Assembly: GCA_005884825.1 (NCBI GenBank) | Contig: VAZT01000292.1 | Span: forward strand, 1-6,257 | DNA from: Alphaproteobacteria bacterium | GTDB lineage: Bacteria; Pseudomonadota; Alphaproteobacteria; ATCC43930; CGMCC-115725 | Direction of reading: 5' to 3' | Length of the DNA stretch: 6,257 nucleotides | In this document: positions 1 through 6,257 of the stretch, one piece after another | Layout: each line of letters begins with the position of its first letter | Position numbering within the stretch: the first letter of the stretch is position 1 | Translations under genes and position numbers: made by a program | The notes under the pieces: model-generated | Seen by the model: the letters and a program-made list of their open reading frames with translations, nothing else | What the model was told of the DNA's origin: nothing | Database searches by the model: none

Positions 1-1
1 G

Positions 2-445
2 CGCGGCGCGGTCTACACGGTTCCGTTCAGCCTGTTGGGAGCCGTACAGAACCAGAGCCGCGACTGGGTCATCGACAAACTTACGGTCGGCATCACCTAT
101 GACAGCGACCTCGACAGGGCCAGAAAGCTGATCAAGCAGATCGGGCTGGAACTTGCCGAGGAGCCCGAATTCAAACCGCTGATCCTCGAGCCGCTGAAGA
201 TGCAGGGCGTCGACGCGTTCGGCGATTACGCCGTCCAGATCCGAATGAAGATGATGACATTACCCGGGGAGAATTTCGTCATCAGGCGCCAGGCGCTCGC
301 CAGGATCAAAAAGGCGTTCGACGCCAACGGCATCAAATTCGCCTTCCCGACTGTACAGCTTGCCGGCGAGGGTGACGCCCCGACGGCGGCGATTGCCCAG
401 CAGGCTCTGGAGCTCACCCGGCCGCAGGCGCAGGCGGCGGAGTAG
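2..445 (+). CDS. MscS-family mechanosensitive ion channel, C-terminal part (5' end outside window)
   Basis: Small-conductance mechanosensitive channels sit in the inner membrane and open under membrane tension to release solutes during hypo-osmotic shock. The frame is open from base 2 to a TAG at 443-445, giving 147 residues. The first visible residues (RGAVYTVPFSLLGAVQNQSR, then DW) are the typical end of the MscS middle beta domain, with its G-V-x-T-V/I-P-F-S and V-x-N-x-S/T-R-D signatures. The rest (ITYDSDLDRARKLIKQI... and a GDYAVQIRM strand) fits the C-terminal alpha/beta vestibule domain. The pore-lining helices and the start lie left of the window, so subfamily and full length cannot be judged. 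A TTG at 35-37 is internal to the conserved beta domain and is not a plausible start. The last ~25 residues are an Ala/Gln-rich tail. The end overlaps the convergent PAS gene by 32 bases. The family call is firm; the exact paralogue is not. Confidence 0.9.
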   Translation, partial: RGAVYTVPFSLLGAVQNQSRDWVIDKLTVGITYDSDLDRARKLIKQIGLELAEEPEFKPLILEPLKMQGVDAFGDYAVQIRMKMMTLPGENFVIRRQALARIKKAFDANGIKFAFPTVQLAGEGDAPTAAIAQQALELTRPQAQAAE

Positions 446-860
446 ACCCCTGCGCAAGCTGCCGGCGCAAAGCCCGCGTTTCCTCGAAGCGGGCCGTTAC
501 ATCGCGCAGGATCGCCGCGATTCCGACCATTCGGCCGGCATCGTCGCGGAACGGCAGGATCGTGAACTCGATCGAGATGCGCTGCCGGTCTTTGCGCATC
601 GCCGGCACCGCCAGAGTCTCGCCCACACCGTAACGCGTATTGCCGGTTTGCATCGTCGCGCGGTAGCCCTGCCAGTGCCGGCCGCGCAAGCTCTCGGGGA
701 TGATGATATCGAGGGTTTTCCCGAGCGCCTCTGCCTCGGAGAATCCGAAAATCCGTTCCGCACTGCGGTTCCAGAACTGAATGAGGCCCTGCGCGTCCGC
801 ATAGATGATCGCATCTGGAGCGTCGCGGACAAACCTCTCGCTGAAACGGGCGATCTCCAT
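414..860 (-). CDS. Small single-PAS-domain protein
   Basis: A 148-residue protein that is essentially one PAS domain (about residues 8-125), with no kinase, cyclase, HTH or other output domain and no signal peptide or membrane segment, so it is probably cytoplasmic. PAS signatures are clear: DAIIYADAQGLIQFWNRSAE near residues 16-35, IFGFSEAEALGK at 37-48, DIIIPESLRGRHW at 51-63, and a closing ILRDVTARFEE at 117-127. The end is a short charged helix and a Pro/Ala-rich tail. PAS domains bind small ligands or cofactors (haem, flavin) or mediate protein contacts. His62 aligns by eye with the haem-ligating histidine of FixL, but the position of FixL's oxygen-contacting arginine appears to hold Glu81, so haem binding is only possible. 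The gene starts 9 bases after the WcbI-type gene with a good Shine-Dalgarno sequence and is probably co-transcribed with it. Without an output domain it may act through a partner protein. Its cofactor and partner are unknown. Confidence 0.88.
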   Translation of the reverse strand: MEIARFSERFVRDAPDAIIYADAQGLIQFWNRSAERIFGFSEAEALGKTLDIIIPESLRGRHWQGYRATMQTGNTRYGVGETLAVPAMRKDRQRISIEFTILPFRDDAGRMVGIAAILRDVTARFEETRALRRQLAQGSTPPPAPAAG

Positions 861-866
861 CGAAAT

Positions 867-871
867 ATCCT
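867..871 (-). promoter_or_regulatory. Ribosome binding site of the PAS gene, overlapping the upstream stop codon
   Basis: On the minus strand the sequence AGGAT lies 7 bases before the ATG at 860-858. It shares two bases with the TAG stop (872-870) of the WcbI-type gene. This supports the chosen start of the PAS gene and suggests translational coupling, with ribosomes ending the first gene able to restart on the second. Confidence 0.6.
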
Positions 872-3059
872 ATCCGTAGTGGTCGATGTAGCGCCGGACA
901 TAAGTTTCCCAGGTAATCTGCTCGCCGCCGTAGAGGTACTTCGTGCTTTCTGTGGCCCAGGTGACGCCGAGCGCTTGCGCTACTTTCGGATGCACCGGCA
1001 CCTGCAGCCGCCTCAAATGGTCGAGAGTGGAGCTTGGCCGGTAACCTCGATCCATCTCTAATTCTCTCAACAGATACTGCATCAGCATACCGAGGATCTG
1101 TCCGTTCGGGTGGTTTGTCGTGTAAAATAATCTTCGTTTCTGGAAATGGTCCAAGATAAACTGGCCGATCTCACAGCCGAATTGCTTGTCCATCGCGGTG
1201 AGGCGCCGTTTTTCGAAATCGTGCAACCGGGCGAAGTTGATGATACCGTCGGCCGACAGCGCGCGATAGACGAGCAGGCGCTGTTCGCGATCGGGAATCT
1301 CCTTGCGCAGCCGCGCGAGCAGCCCGTCGTGATAGAGGAAAGTCAGATTCGGCCATTCGCGTTCATAGGCCTCCTTGTCGCCCGGCCCGTTGTAATGGTC
1401 GAACGGCCACAACGAAGCGAAATGCAATAATGGAAATTTGATGATCCGGACGCCGTCCCGAATATAGGGCCGAAGAGGATAACTCTCCCAATCCCTGATG
1501 TCTTGCACCAGCAGGATATCGCTGCTCTCCAGCTCGGTTTTACCCACCTCCTGCAAGTTTTGGTGCAGCCCGACAAAGTGATATTTCACATCCAGGCGCT
1601 CATCGAACTCGCCCGAGCGCACCAATGCTTCATGAACCGTTTGGGCCTGGCAGTTACCGATGATCAGAACCCTCGTTCTTTGGCGCGAGATTAGCTTCGG
1701 CGTCCTCTCGGGCGAGTTTTCTTCTCCGATCTCGCGCAGGTTGACCGCGCTGACGGTGAGGTCGGAATTGCCCAGATGCCAGAATTTGAACTCGAAGCCG
1801 ACCTCGTCCTTGCTTTCGCAGCTCAATTCAGGGGGCACATCGAAATCGAGCGATGCCCATTCCGCGGCCAGCGCTTCCGCGGTGAACTCGCACCGTGCGC
1901 GCAGCCCCCTCGATGCTCGCCCTTTCGTGGAGATCACCTCGACTGCGAGAACTGGCTGCGATACCACTCGCGGCTGCCCCGCCCGGCAACAAACATTCAG
2001 CCGGTATCGGCTCGTGGGGAGCCGTAACCGGGGCCGGCCGCCGCAGAGGAAACAACCCGCCGGCTCGGAATGCCGGACTGCCACGCAGTCGGCTTTACGG
2101 GCGCCGATCCGGCCCTTTGAGAGTCGGCCGAGCAGCCGCCATTCCCGCGGCGCAGGCGCGGCTTCGGCCTCGGTTATCTGCCGCAGGTCGACGGCCTTCA
2201 CGGTCGGACGGGTAGTATCCAGACGGATGAGGTGGAAGCCGATGACGATCTCTTGGCCTCCTTCGAGCGCCAGCTCGGTCGGCACCTCAAAGTCGAACGA
2301 TGCCGCTCCACAGCGCAATTCCGCGGAAGTAAAATCACGCCAAGCCAGCTGAAACCCGCCCGACTGCGGCAGGCCGAAGAGGGAATTCCAGCTCCACCAG
2401 CGTGCATCTTGCCAACGGCGCCGGGCGGTGATTTCGACCCCCAGCACGGGCCGGCCTGCCATTTGCGGGGGGCGGCCGTCGCCGCGGATTTCGACCCGGT
2501 AATACCCCGCCGGCAGCTGCAGAAAGGACCGGCCGCCGTCGAGCCGCCCAAGCATCCGCCATATCCTCGGCGGAGCCGGACGCGCCTCCATATTCTCGAT
2601 GCCTTGCAGATCGACCGCGGTGATCGTCAGATCGGCATTGGCCAGATGGAAAAAGCGGAACTCCAGCCGTGCTTCGTCGCCCGCTCCGAGACCCAGAATG
2701 GGCGGCACGGTAAAATCGAGCGAGCCGCTCTCGCCCTGCAATTCCGCGGCGGTCAGATCGCGCCAGGCAAGTTGAACCCGGTTCATCGCGATGACTTCGA
2801 CGCCGAGCACGGGCTCGCTCGGCAGCCGCGGTTTTCCCGGCCGGCAGCGAAAGCTCAGCCGATAGGGGCCGGCGCGCAATTGCCAATAAGGTCCAAACAG
2901 CAGGCAGCCCGCCGGCTCTCTGCGGCGCACGGAAGTAACTCCGGCAGCGCCGCGGCTGCCGATCGCGGTCTTTTCGAGATGCGCGAGCACAGGCCAGTGC
3001 GGCGGCTCTTGCTCTGAAGCGATTGCGCCGATAGCGGCCTCGGCAACGATAGACGACAT
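870..3059 (-). CDS. Three-repeat protein with C-terminal WcbI-type polysaccharide biosynthesis domain
   Basis: A 729-residue protein in two parts. Residues ~22-445 hold three degenerate ~130-residue repeats, predicted here to be beta-rich, each ending in a motif like DLTxxAVDLRxI (residues 143-154, 284-295, 433-444). Residues ~461-729 resemble the WcbI family: RVLIIGNCQAQTV (463-475, with the GNCQ loop at 468-471), LLVQDIRDW (516-524), KFPLLHFASLWPF (541-553), TTNHPNGQIL (647-656), and a closing PVHPKVAQALGV plus YVRRYIDHYG. WcbI of Burkholderia capsule synthesis is a CoA-binding putative acetyltransferase, so O-acetylation of a surface glycan is a reasonable inference. The repeats could bind glycan, but I recognise no named family. 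There is no signal peptide or membrane helix. The ATG at 3059 is the first possible start because an in-frame TAA lies directly before it (3062-3060). GC content is lower over the WcbI part than over the first two repeats. The gene is divergent from putA and followed by the PAS gene. The domain call is good; the function is inferred. Confidence 0.8.
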   Translation of the reverse strand: MSSIVAEAAIGAIASEQEPPHWPVLAHLEKTAIGSRGAAGVTSVRRREPAGCLLFGPYWQLRAGPYRLSFRCRPGKPRLPSEPVLGVEVIAMNRVQLAWRDLTAAELQGESGSLDFTVPPILGLGAGDEARLEFRFFHLANADLTITAVDLQGIENMEARPAPPRIWRMLGRLDGGRSFLQLPAGYYRVEIRGDGRPPQMAGRPVLGVEITARRRWQDARWWSWNSLFGLPQSGGFQLAWRDFTSAELRCGAASFDFEVPTELALEGGQEIVIGFHLIRLDTTRPTVKAVDLRQITEAEAAPAPREWRLLGRLSKGRIGARKADCVAVRHSEPAGCFLCGGRPRLRLPTSRYRLNVCCRAGQPRVVSQPVLAVEVISTKGRASRGLRARCEFTAEALAAEWASLDFDVPPELSCESKDEVGFEFKFWHLGNSDLTVSAVNLREIGEENSPERTPKLISRQRTRVLIIGNCQAQTVHEALVRSGEFDERLDVKYHFVGLHQNLQEVGKTELESSDILLVQDIRDWESYPLRPYIRDGVRIIKFPLLHFASLWPFDHYNGPGDKEAYEREWPNLTFLYHDGLLARLRKEIPDREQRLLVYRALSADGIINFARLHDFEKRRLTAMDKQFGCEIGQFILDHFQKRRLFYTTNHPNGQILGMLMQYLLRELEMDRGYRPSSTLDHLRRLQVPVHPKVAQALGVTWATESTKYLYGGEQITWETYVRRYIDHYG
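1725..2141 (-). repeat. Protein repeat 3 of the WcbI-type gene (residues ~307-445)
   Basis: Third unit, adjoining the WcbI domain: WRLLGRLSKG (307-316), SEPAGCFLCG (331-340), YRLNVCCRAGQPRVVSQPVL (352-371), FTAEALAAEWASLDFDVPPE (392-411) and KFWHLGNSDLTVSAVNLREI (425-444). It is closer to unit 1 than to unit 2. A ~15-residue charged linker (EENSPERTPKLISRQ) joins it to the WcbI domain. Confidence 0.75.
2175..2561 (-). repeat. Protein repeat 2 of the WcbI-type gene (residues ~167-295)
   Basis: Second unit: WRMLGRLDGG (167-176), LPAGYYRVEIRGDGRPPQMA (182-201) followed by GRPVLGVEI (202-210), LAWRDFTSAEL (238-248), SFDFEVP (254-260) and TVKAVDLRQI (286-295). It lacks the EPAGC stretch of units 1 and 3. 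It carries instead a tryptophan-rich insertion at about 214-235 (RRRWQDARWWSWNSLFGL) between its two halves. Confidence 0.75.
2595..2996 (-). repeat. Protein repeat 1 of the WcbI-type gene (residues ~22-155)
   Basis: First of three related units. Landmarks are REPAGCLLFGP (47-57), YRLSFRCRPGKPRLPSEPVL (66-85), LAWRDLTAAEL (97-107), SLDFTVPP (113-120) and RFFHLANADLTITAVDLQGI (135-154). It shares the EPAGC segment with repeat 3 but not with repeat 2. The alternation of short hydrophobic strands suggests a beta-sandwich, which is inference only. Confidence 0.75.
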
Positions 3060-3130
3060 TTACCTTCGCATGGTCATCGGAGAAGGCTGGATAAAGAGCA
3101 TCCTGCCGGTGCCATGCCAATATCTTCTGC
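3060..3130. promoter_or_regulatory. Divergent intergenic region between the WcbI-type gene and putA
   Basis: These 71 bases separate two divergent start codons and must hold, or lie close to, the promoters of both putA and the WcbI/PAS unit, unless the promoters reach into the coding regions. On the minus strand GAAGG (3067-3063) lies only 3 bases from the ATG of the WcbI-type gene, a short but possible Shine-Dalgarno spacing. On the plus side no purine-rich Shine-Dalgarno sequence is visible just before the putA ATG. I see no convincing -35/-10 pair and no clear operator palindrome. The call rests on gene arrangement, not on a recognised motif. Confidence 0.5.
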
Positions 3131-6100
3131 ATGGAGATTGTCACTGCGACACCGTTCCCGCCGGCCTCGCCGCTGCGTGCGGCGATCCGCGACAGCTGCC
3201 GGATCGACGAGAGCGAGGCGGATGCGCGCATTCTGGCCGCGGCGGCGCTTCCGGCGAAGATGCGCAACCGCATCGCCGGCCGGGCGCGGGCGTTCGTCGC
3301 CGCGGTGCGGCGCGAACGGCTCGGCAAAGGCGGGATCGACGCGTTTCTGCACGAATACGCGCTATCATCGCCCGAAGGGGTCGCGCTTTTGTGTCTCGCC
3401 GAAGCCCTGCTGCGCGTACCGGATGCGGAGACCGTCGGCCGCCTGATCCGCGACAAAATCGGCGAAGCGAATTGGGAAAGCCATCTCGGCCGGTCCGAAT
3501 CGATCTTTGTCAACGCGTCGACCTGGGCGTTGATGCTGACCGGCCGGGTGTTGCACGCCGAACCGGCCGAGCCCTTTTTGCGCGGCGCTTTGCGCCGTCT
3601 CGCCGTCCGCTCGGGGGAGCCGGTCATGCGCCAGGCGGTGACTGCCGCGATGCGCATCCTCGGCCGCCAGTTCGTCATCGGGCGCACGATCGAGGAGGCG
3701 ATAGAGCAGGCCCGCGAGGCCGAGCGCCACGGCTACCGGCATTCCTACGATATGCTCGGGGAGGCGGCGCGCACTGCCGCCGATTCCGCGCGCTACTTTA
3801 CGGCCTACGATCACGCGATCGCGGCGATCGGCCAGTCGGCGGCTGGCCGGGACATCGCGGAGGCGCCGGGCATCTCGGTAAAGCTGTCGGCGTTGCACCC
3901 GCGCTACGAGATGGCGCAGCGCGATCGGGTGCTGCGGGAACTGCTCCCGCGTCTCCTCGAGCTAGCATGCCATGCCCGAAAAGCCGGCATTGGTTTCACG
4001 ATCGACGCCGAAGAAGCCGATCGCCTCGAACTCTCGCTCGACCTCGTCGAGGGGTTGGCGCTCGCGCCGGACCTCGCCGGCTGGGACGGGCTCGGCCTCG
4101 CCGTCCAGGCCTATCAGAAACGAGCGCTGCCGGTCATCGACTGGCTCGCCGATCTGGCCGGGCGCGGCAGGCGACGATTGATGGTCCGCCTCGTCAAGGG
4201 CGCCTATTGGGACAGCGAGATCAAGCGCGCGCAGGAGCGCGGGCTCGACGGCTATCCGGTCTACACGCGCAAAGTCGCGACCGATGTCTCCTATCTCGCC
4301 TGCGCGAGTCGGCTGCTCGCCCACGGCGCCTCGCTCTATCCGCAATTCGCTACGCACAACGCCCATACCGCGGCGGCGGTTCTCGAAATGGCCGGCAATC
4401 GCCGGGACTGGGAGTTTCAGCGCCTGCACGGCATGGGCGAGGCGCTCTACGGGCAGATCGTCGGCCCGGAGCATCTCGACCGGGCGTGCCGGATCTATGC
4501 GCCGGTCGGCAATCACGAGGACCTGCTCCCCTATCTGGTGCGGCGCCTGCTCGAAAACGGCGCCAACACCTCATTTGTCAACCGTATCATCGATGACCGG
4601 CAGTCGATCGAGGAGGTCGTCGCCGATCCGGTCGCGTGTCTCGCGCAATTGCCGGTCAAGCCGCATCCCCGCATCCCGCTGCCGCGCGACCTCTACGCGC
4701 CGGAGCGCAACAATGCGGCCGGGCTCGACCTCGACGATCCGACGACATTGGCAGCTTTGCGCGAGGGGCTTGCCGCGGCATTGCGGCGGCCCTGGAGAGC
4801 GGCGCCGATCATTGCCGGCGTCGAGCAGAGCGGCGCCGCCGAGCCCGTGTTCGACCCGAGTGACCGGAGGCGCCAGGTTGGCGAGGTGGTCATGGCCGGT
4901 TTGGCGGATGTCGATCGGGCCCTGGCTCGGGCGGTACGCAGCGCCCCACTGTGGGACCGCGTCCCGGCAGGCGAGCGCGCCGCAAACCTCGAAACCGCGG
5001 CCAATCTGTACGAGAGCCGGATGACGGAGCTGATGGCGCTGATCGTCCGGGAAGGCGGCCGCACGATCCCGGACGCGCTCTCCGAGGTGCGCGAGGCGGT
5101 CGATTACCTGCGTTATTACGCGGTGCGCGCGCGGGCGGATTTTGCCGGCCCCACCCCCCTGCCCGGCCCCGCCGGCGAGCGCAACGAGATCGAGCTGCGC
5201 GGGCGCGGCGTCTTCGCCTGCATCTCGCCGTGGAATTTTCCGCTGGCGATCTTCACCGGCCAGATCGCCGCGGCGCTCGCCGCCGGCAACGCCGTCATTG
5301 CCAAGCCCGCCGAGCAGACCCCGCTGATCGCCGCCGCCGCGGTGCATCTGCTGCTCGAGGCGGGGATCCCCGGCGAGGTTCTCCATCTGCTGCCGGGGAC
5401 CGGCGAGGCGGTCGGCGCGCCGCTAGTCGCCGATCCGCGCGTCGCCGGGATCGCCTTTACCGGCTCGACCGAGACCGCGCGCCATATCAACCTGGAACTG
5501 GCGCGCCGTCCCGGGCCGATCGTGCCGTTCATCGCCGAGACCGGCGGGCAGAATGCGATGATCGTCGATTCCTCCGCGCTCGCCGAGCAGGTCGTCGCCG
5601 ATGTCCTCGCTTCGGCCTTCGACAGCGCCGGGCAGCGCTGCTCGGCGGCCCGCCTTCTTTATGTGCAGGCCGACATCGCCGACCGGCTGTTGGCAATGCT
5701 GGCAGGCGCGATGGCGGAGCTGGCGATCGGCGACCCCGGCTTGATCGCTACCGATGTCGGCCCGGTCATCGATACCGCGGCACAGGAGGCGCTGGAACAT
5801 CACGCGGCGCGGATGGCGCACGAGGGCCGGCTGATCTATAGCTGCGTCCTTCCGCCCGGCACCGAGCACGGTACCTATTTCGCGCCGCAAACGTTCGAGA
5901 TCGACAGCGCGGCGCGGCTTACCGGCGAGGTCTTCGGGCCGATCCTGCATGTCGTGCGCTGGCACGCCGACCGGCTCGATCAGGTGCTCGACGAGATTGC
6001 CGCGACCGGCTACGGCCTGACCCTCGGTATCCACAGCCGCATCGACGAGACCGTGCGCCACATCCTCGCGCGCCTCAAGGTCGGCAACAGCTACATCAAC

Positions 6101-6257
6101 CGCAGCATGATCGGCGCCGTCGTCGGGGTGCAGCCGTTCGGCGGCGAAGGCCTCTCAGGCACCGGCCCCAAAGCTGGCGGCCCCCGTTACGTGCACCGCT
6201 TTGCGACCGAGCGCACCATCTCGACCGACACCACCGCCGCCGGCGGCAACGCCACCT
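3131..6257 (+). CDS. putA: Bifunctional proline dehydrogenase / L-glutamate gamma-semialdehyde dehydrogenase PutA (3' end outside window)
   Basis: PutA oxidises proline to glutamate in two steps: an FAD-dependent proline dehydrogenase (electrons to quinone), then an NAD-dependent aldehyde dehydrogenase, with the intermediate channelled between sites. I translated 1042 uninterrupted codons. The PRODH barrel covers ~180-480: residues matching E. coli PutA active-site positions are Asp292, Gln326, Arg353, Tyr359 (in VKGAYWDSEIKRAQ), Tyr456, Tyr468, Arg471 and Arg472 (in YLVRRLLENGAN). The ALDH domain covers ~575-1035: SPWNFP (699-704), FTGSTE (776-781), general base Glu803 in AETGGQNA, nucleophile Cys837 in GQRCSAAR, EVFGP (933-937), and QPFGGEGLSGTGPKAGGP. 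The N-terminal ribbon-helix-helix repressor domain of E. coli PutA is absent, so this protein should not regulate its own gene. The ATG at 3131 is the only usable start: an in-frame TAA lies at 3092-3094 and no ATG, GTG or TTG lies between, though no Shine-Dalgarno sequence is seen. The window ends in the C-terminal TTAAGGNAT motif, near the end of short-type PutAs; a further C-terminal domain cannot be excluded. Confidence 0.96.
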   Translation, partial: MEIVTATPFPPASPLRAAIRDSCRIDESEADARILAAAALPAKMRNRIAGRARAFVAAVRRERLGKGGIDAFLHEYALSSPEGVALLCLAEALLRVPDAETVGRLIRDKIGEANWESHLGRSESIFVNASTWALMLTGRVLHAEPAEPFLRGALRRLAVRSGEPVMRQAVTAAMRILGRQFVIGRTIEEAIEQAREAERHGYRHSYDMLGEAARTAADSARYFTAYDHAIAAIGQSAAGRDIAEAPGISVKLSALHPRYEMAQRDRVLRELLPRLLELACHARKAGIGFTIDAEEADRLELSLDLVEGLALAPDLAGWDGLGLAVQAYQKRALPVIDWLADLAGRGRRRLMVRLVKGAYWDSEIKRAQERGLDGYPVYTRKVATDVSYLACASRLLAHGASLYPQFATHNAHTAAAVLEMAGNRRDWEFQRLHGMGEALYGQIVGPEHLDRACRIYAPVGNHEDLLPYLVRRLLENGANTSFVNRIIDDRQSIEEVVADPVACLAQLPVKPHPRIPLPRDLYAPERNNAAGLDLDDPTTLAALREGLAAALRRPWRAAPIIAGVEQSGAAEPVFDPSDRRRQVGEVVMAGLADVDRALARAVRSAPLWDRVPAGERAANLETAANLYESRMTELMALIVREGGRTIPDALSEVREAVDYLRYYAVRARADFAGPTPLPGPAGERNEIELRGRGVFACISPWNFPLAIFTGQIAAALAAGNAVIAKPAEQTPLIAAAAVHLLLEAGIPGEVLHLLPGTGEAVGAPLVADPRVAGIAFTGSTETARHINLELARRPGPIVPFIAETGGQNAMIVDSSALAEQVVADVLASAFDSAGQRCSAARLLYVQADIADRLLAMLAGAMAELAIGDPGLIATDVGPVIDTAAQEALEHHAARMAHEGRLIYSCVLPPGTEHGTYFAPQTFEIDSAARLTGEVFGPILHVVRWHADRLDQVLDEIAATGYGLTLGIHSRIDETVRHILARLKVGNSYINRSMIGAVVGVQPFGGEGLSGTGPKAGGPRYVHRFATERTISTDTTAAGGNAT

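Noticed and set aside
451..469. Inverted repeat TGCGC...GCGCA as a terminator
   Set aside because: The stem is only 5 base pairs with a 9-base loop and no T-run, and it lies inside the PAS coding sequence.
360..1061. A 233-codon plus-strand open frame crossing the PAS gene and the WcbI-type gene end
   Set aside because: It is antisense to the clear PAS domain and the conserved WcbI C-terminus, and its translation is Arg-rich with no domain.
3060..3071. A three-codon minus-strand leader frame (ATG CGA AGG TAA) directly before the WcbI-type ATG
   Set aside because: It is the chance context of the Shine-Dalgarno sequence. No start signal precedes it, and three codons cannot be told from chance.
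3103..3120. A possible sigma-54 promoter on the minus strand (TTGGCATGGCACCGGC)
   Set aside because: GG and GC are 10 bases apart as required, but the -12 element lacks the TTGC core. The TGGCA repetition gives several equally poor alignments.
2335..3687. A 450-codon minus-strand open frame spanning the divergent region
   Set aside because: It runs across the starts of two well-supported genes in other frames, is rich in Arg/Ala/Ser, and shows no family motif. It is a shadow caused by high GC.
3070..4596. A long plus-strand open frame of 508 codons overlapping putA
   Set aside because: It is a shifted frame of putA: very Arg/Ala/Gly-rich, no recognisable domain, while the frame starting at 3131 encodes a complete conserved PRODH domain over the same bases.
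4571..5386. A 271-codon minus-strand open frame opposite the putA linker and ALDH region
   Set aside because: It is antisense to conserved ALDH coding sequence, with a low-complexity Gly/Arg/Asp-rich translation and no motif.

Overview
The window is GC-rich chromosomal DNA from a proteobacterium, most likely an alphaproteobacterium. The main reason is the bifunctional proline dehydrogenase/P5C dehydrogenase, which lacks the N-terminal ribbon-helix-helix domain and resembles the rhizobial/alphaproteobacterial PutA type. A short PAS protein of a kind common in that class agrees with this. A finer placement (Rhodospirillales or Hyphomicrobiales) would be a guess. No rRNA, tRNA, insertion sequence, CRISPR array or integrase was seen.

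Layout from left to right: (1) the 3' end of an MscS-family mechanosensitive channel gene on the plus strand, cut by the left edge. (2) A two-gene minus-strand unit, read right to left: a 729-residue protein with three degenerate ~130-residue N-terminal repeats and a C-terminal WcbI-type domain, followed after 9 bases by a 148-residue single-PAS-domain protein. The PAS gene overlaps the mscS end tail to tail by 32 bases. (3) A 71-base divergent intergenic region. (4) putA on the plus strand, open from its ATG to the right edge (1042 codons in the window). Almost every base is coding and no gap exceeds 71 bases.

The genes do not form one obvious pathway. PutA oxidises proline to glutamate. MscS relieves osmotic pressure, and proline is also an osmolyte, but that link is only suggestive. 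The WcbI/repeat protein is probably involved in modifying or handling a surface polysaccharide, and the PAS protein is a possible small sensor made from the same transcript. The least explained part is the WcbI protein: its repeats match no family I can name, its base composition falls towards the WcbI end, and it lies in the same reading frame as the PAS gene with one TAG between them.
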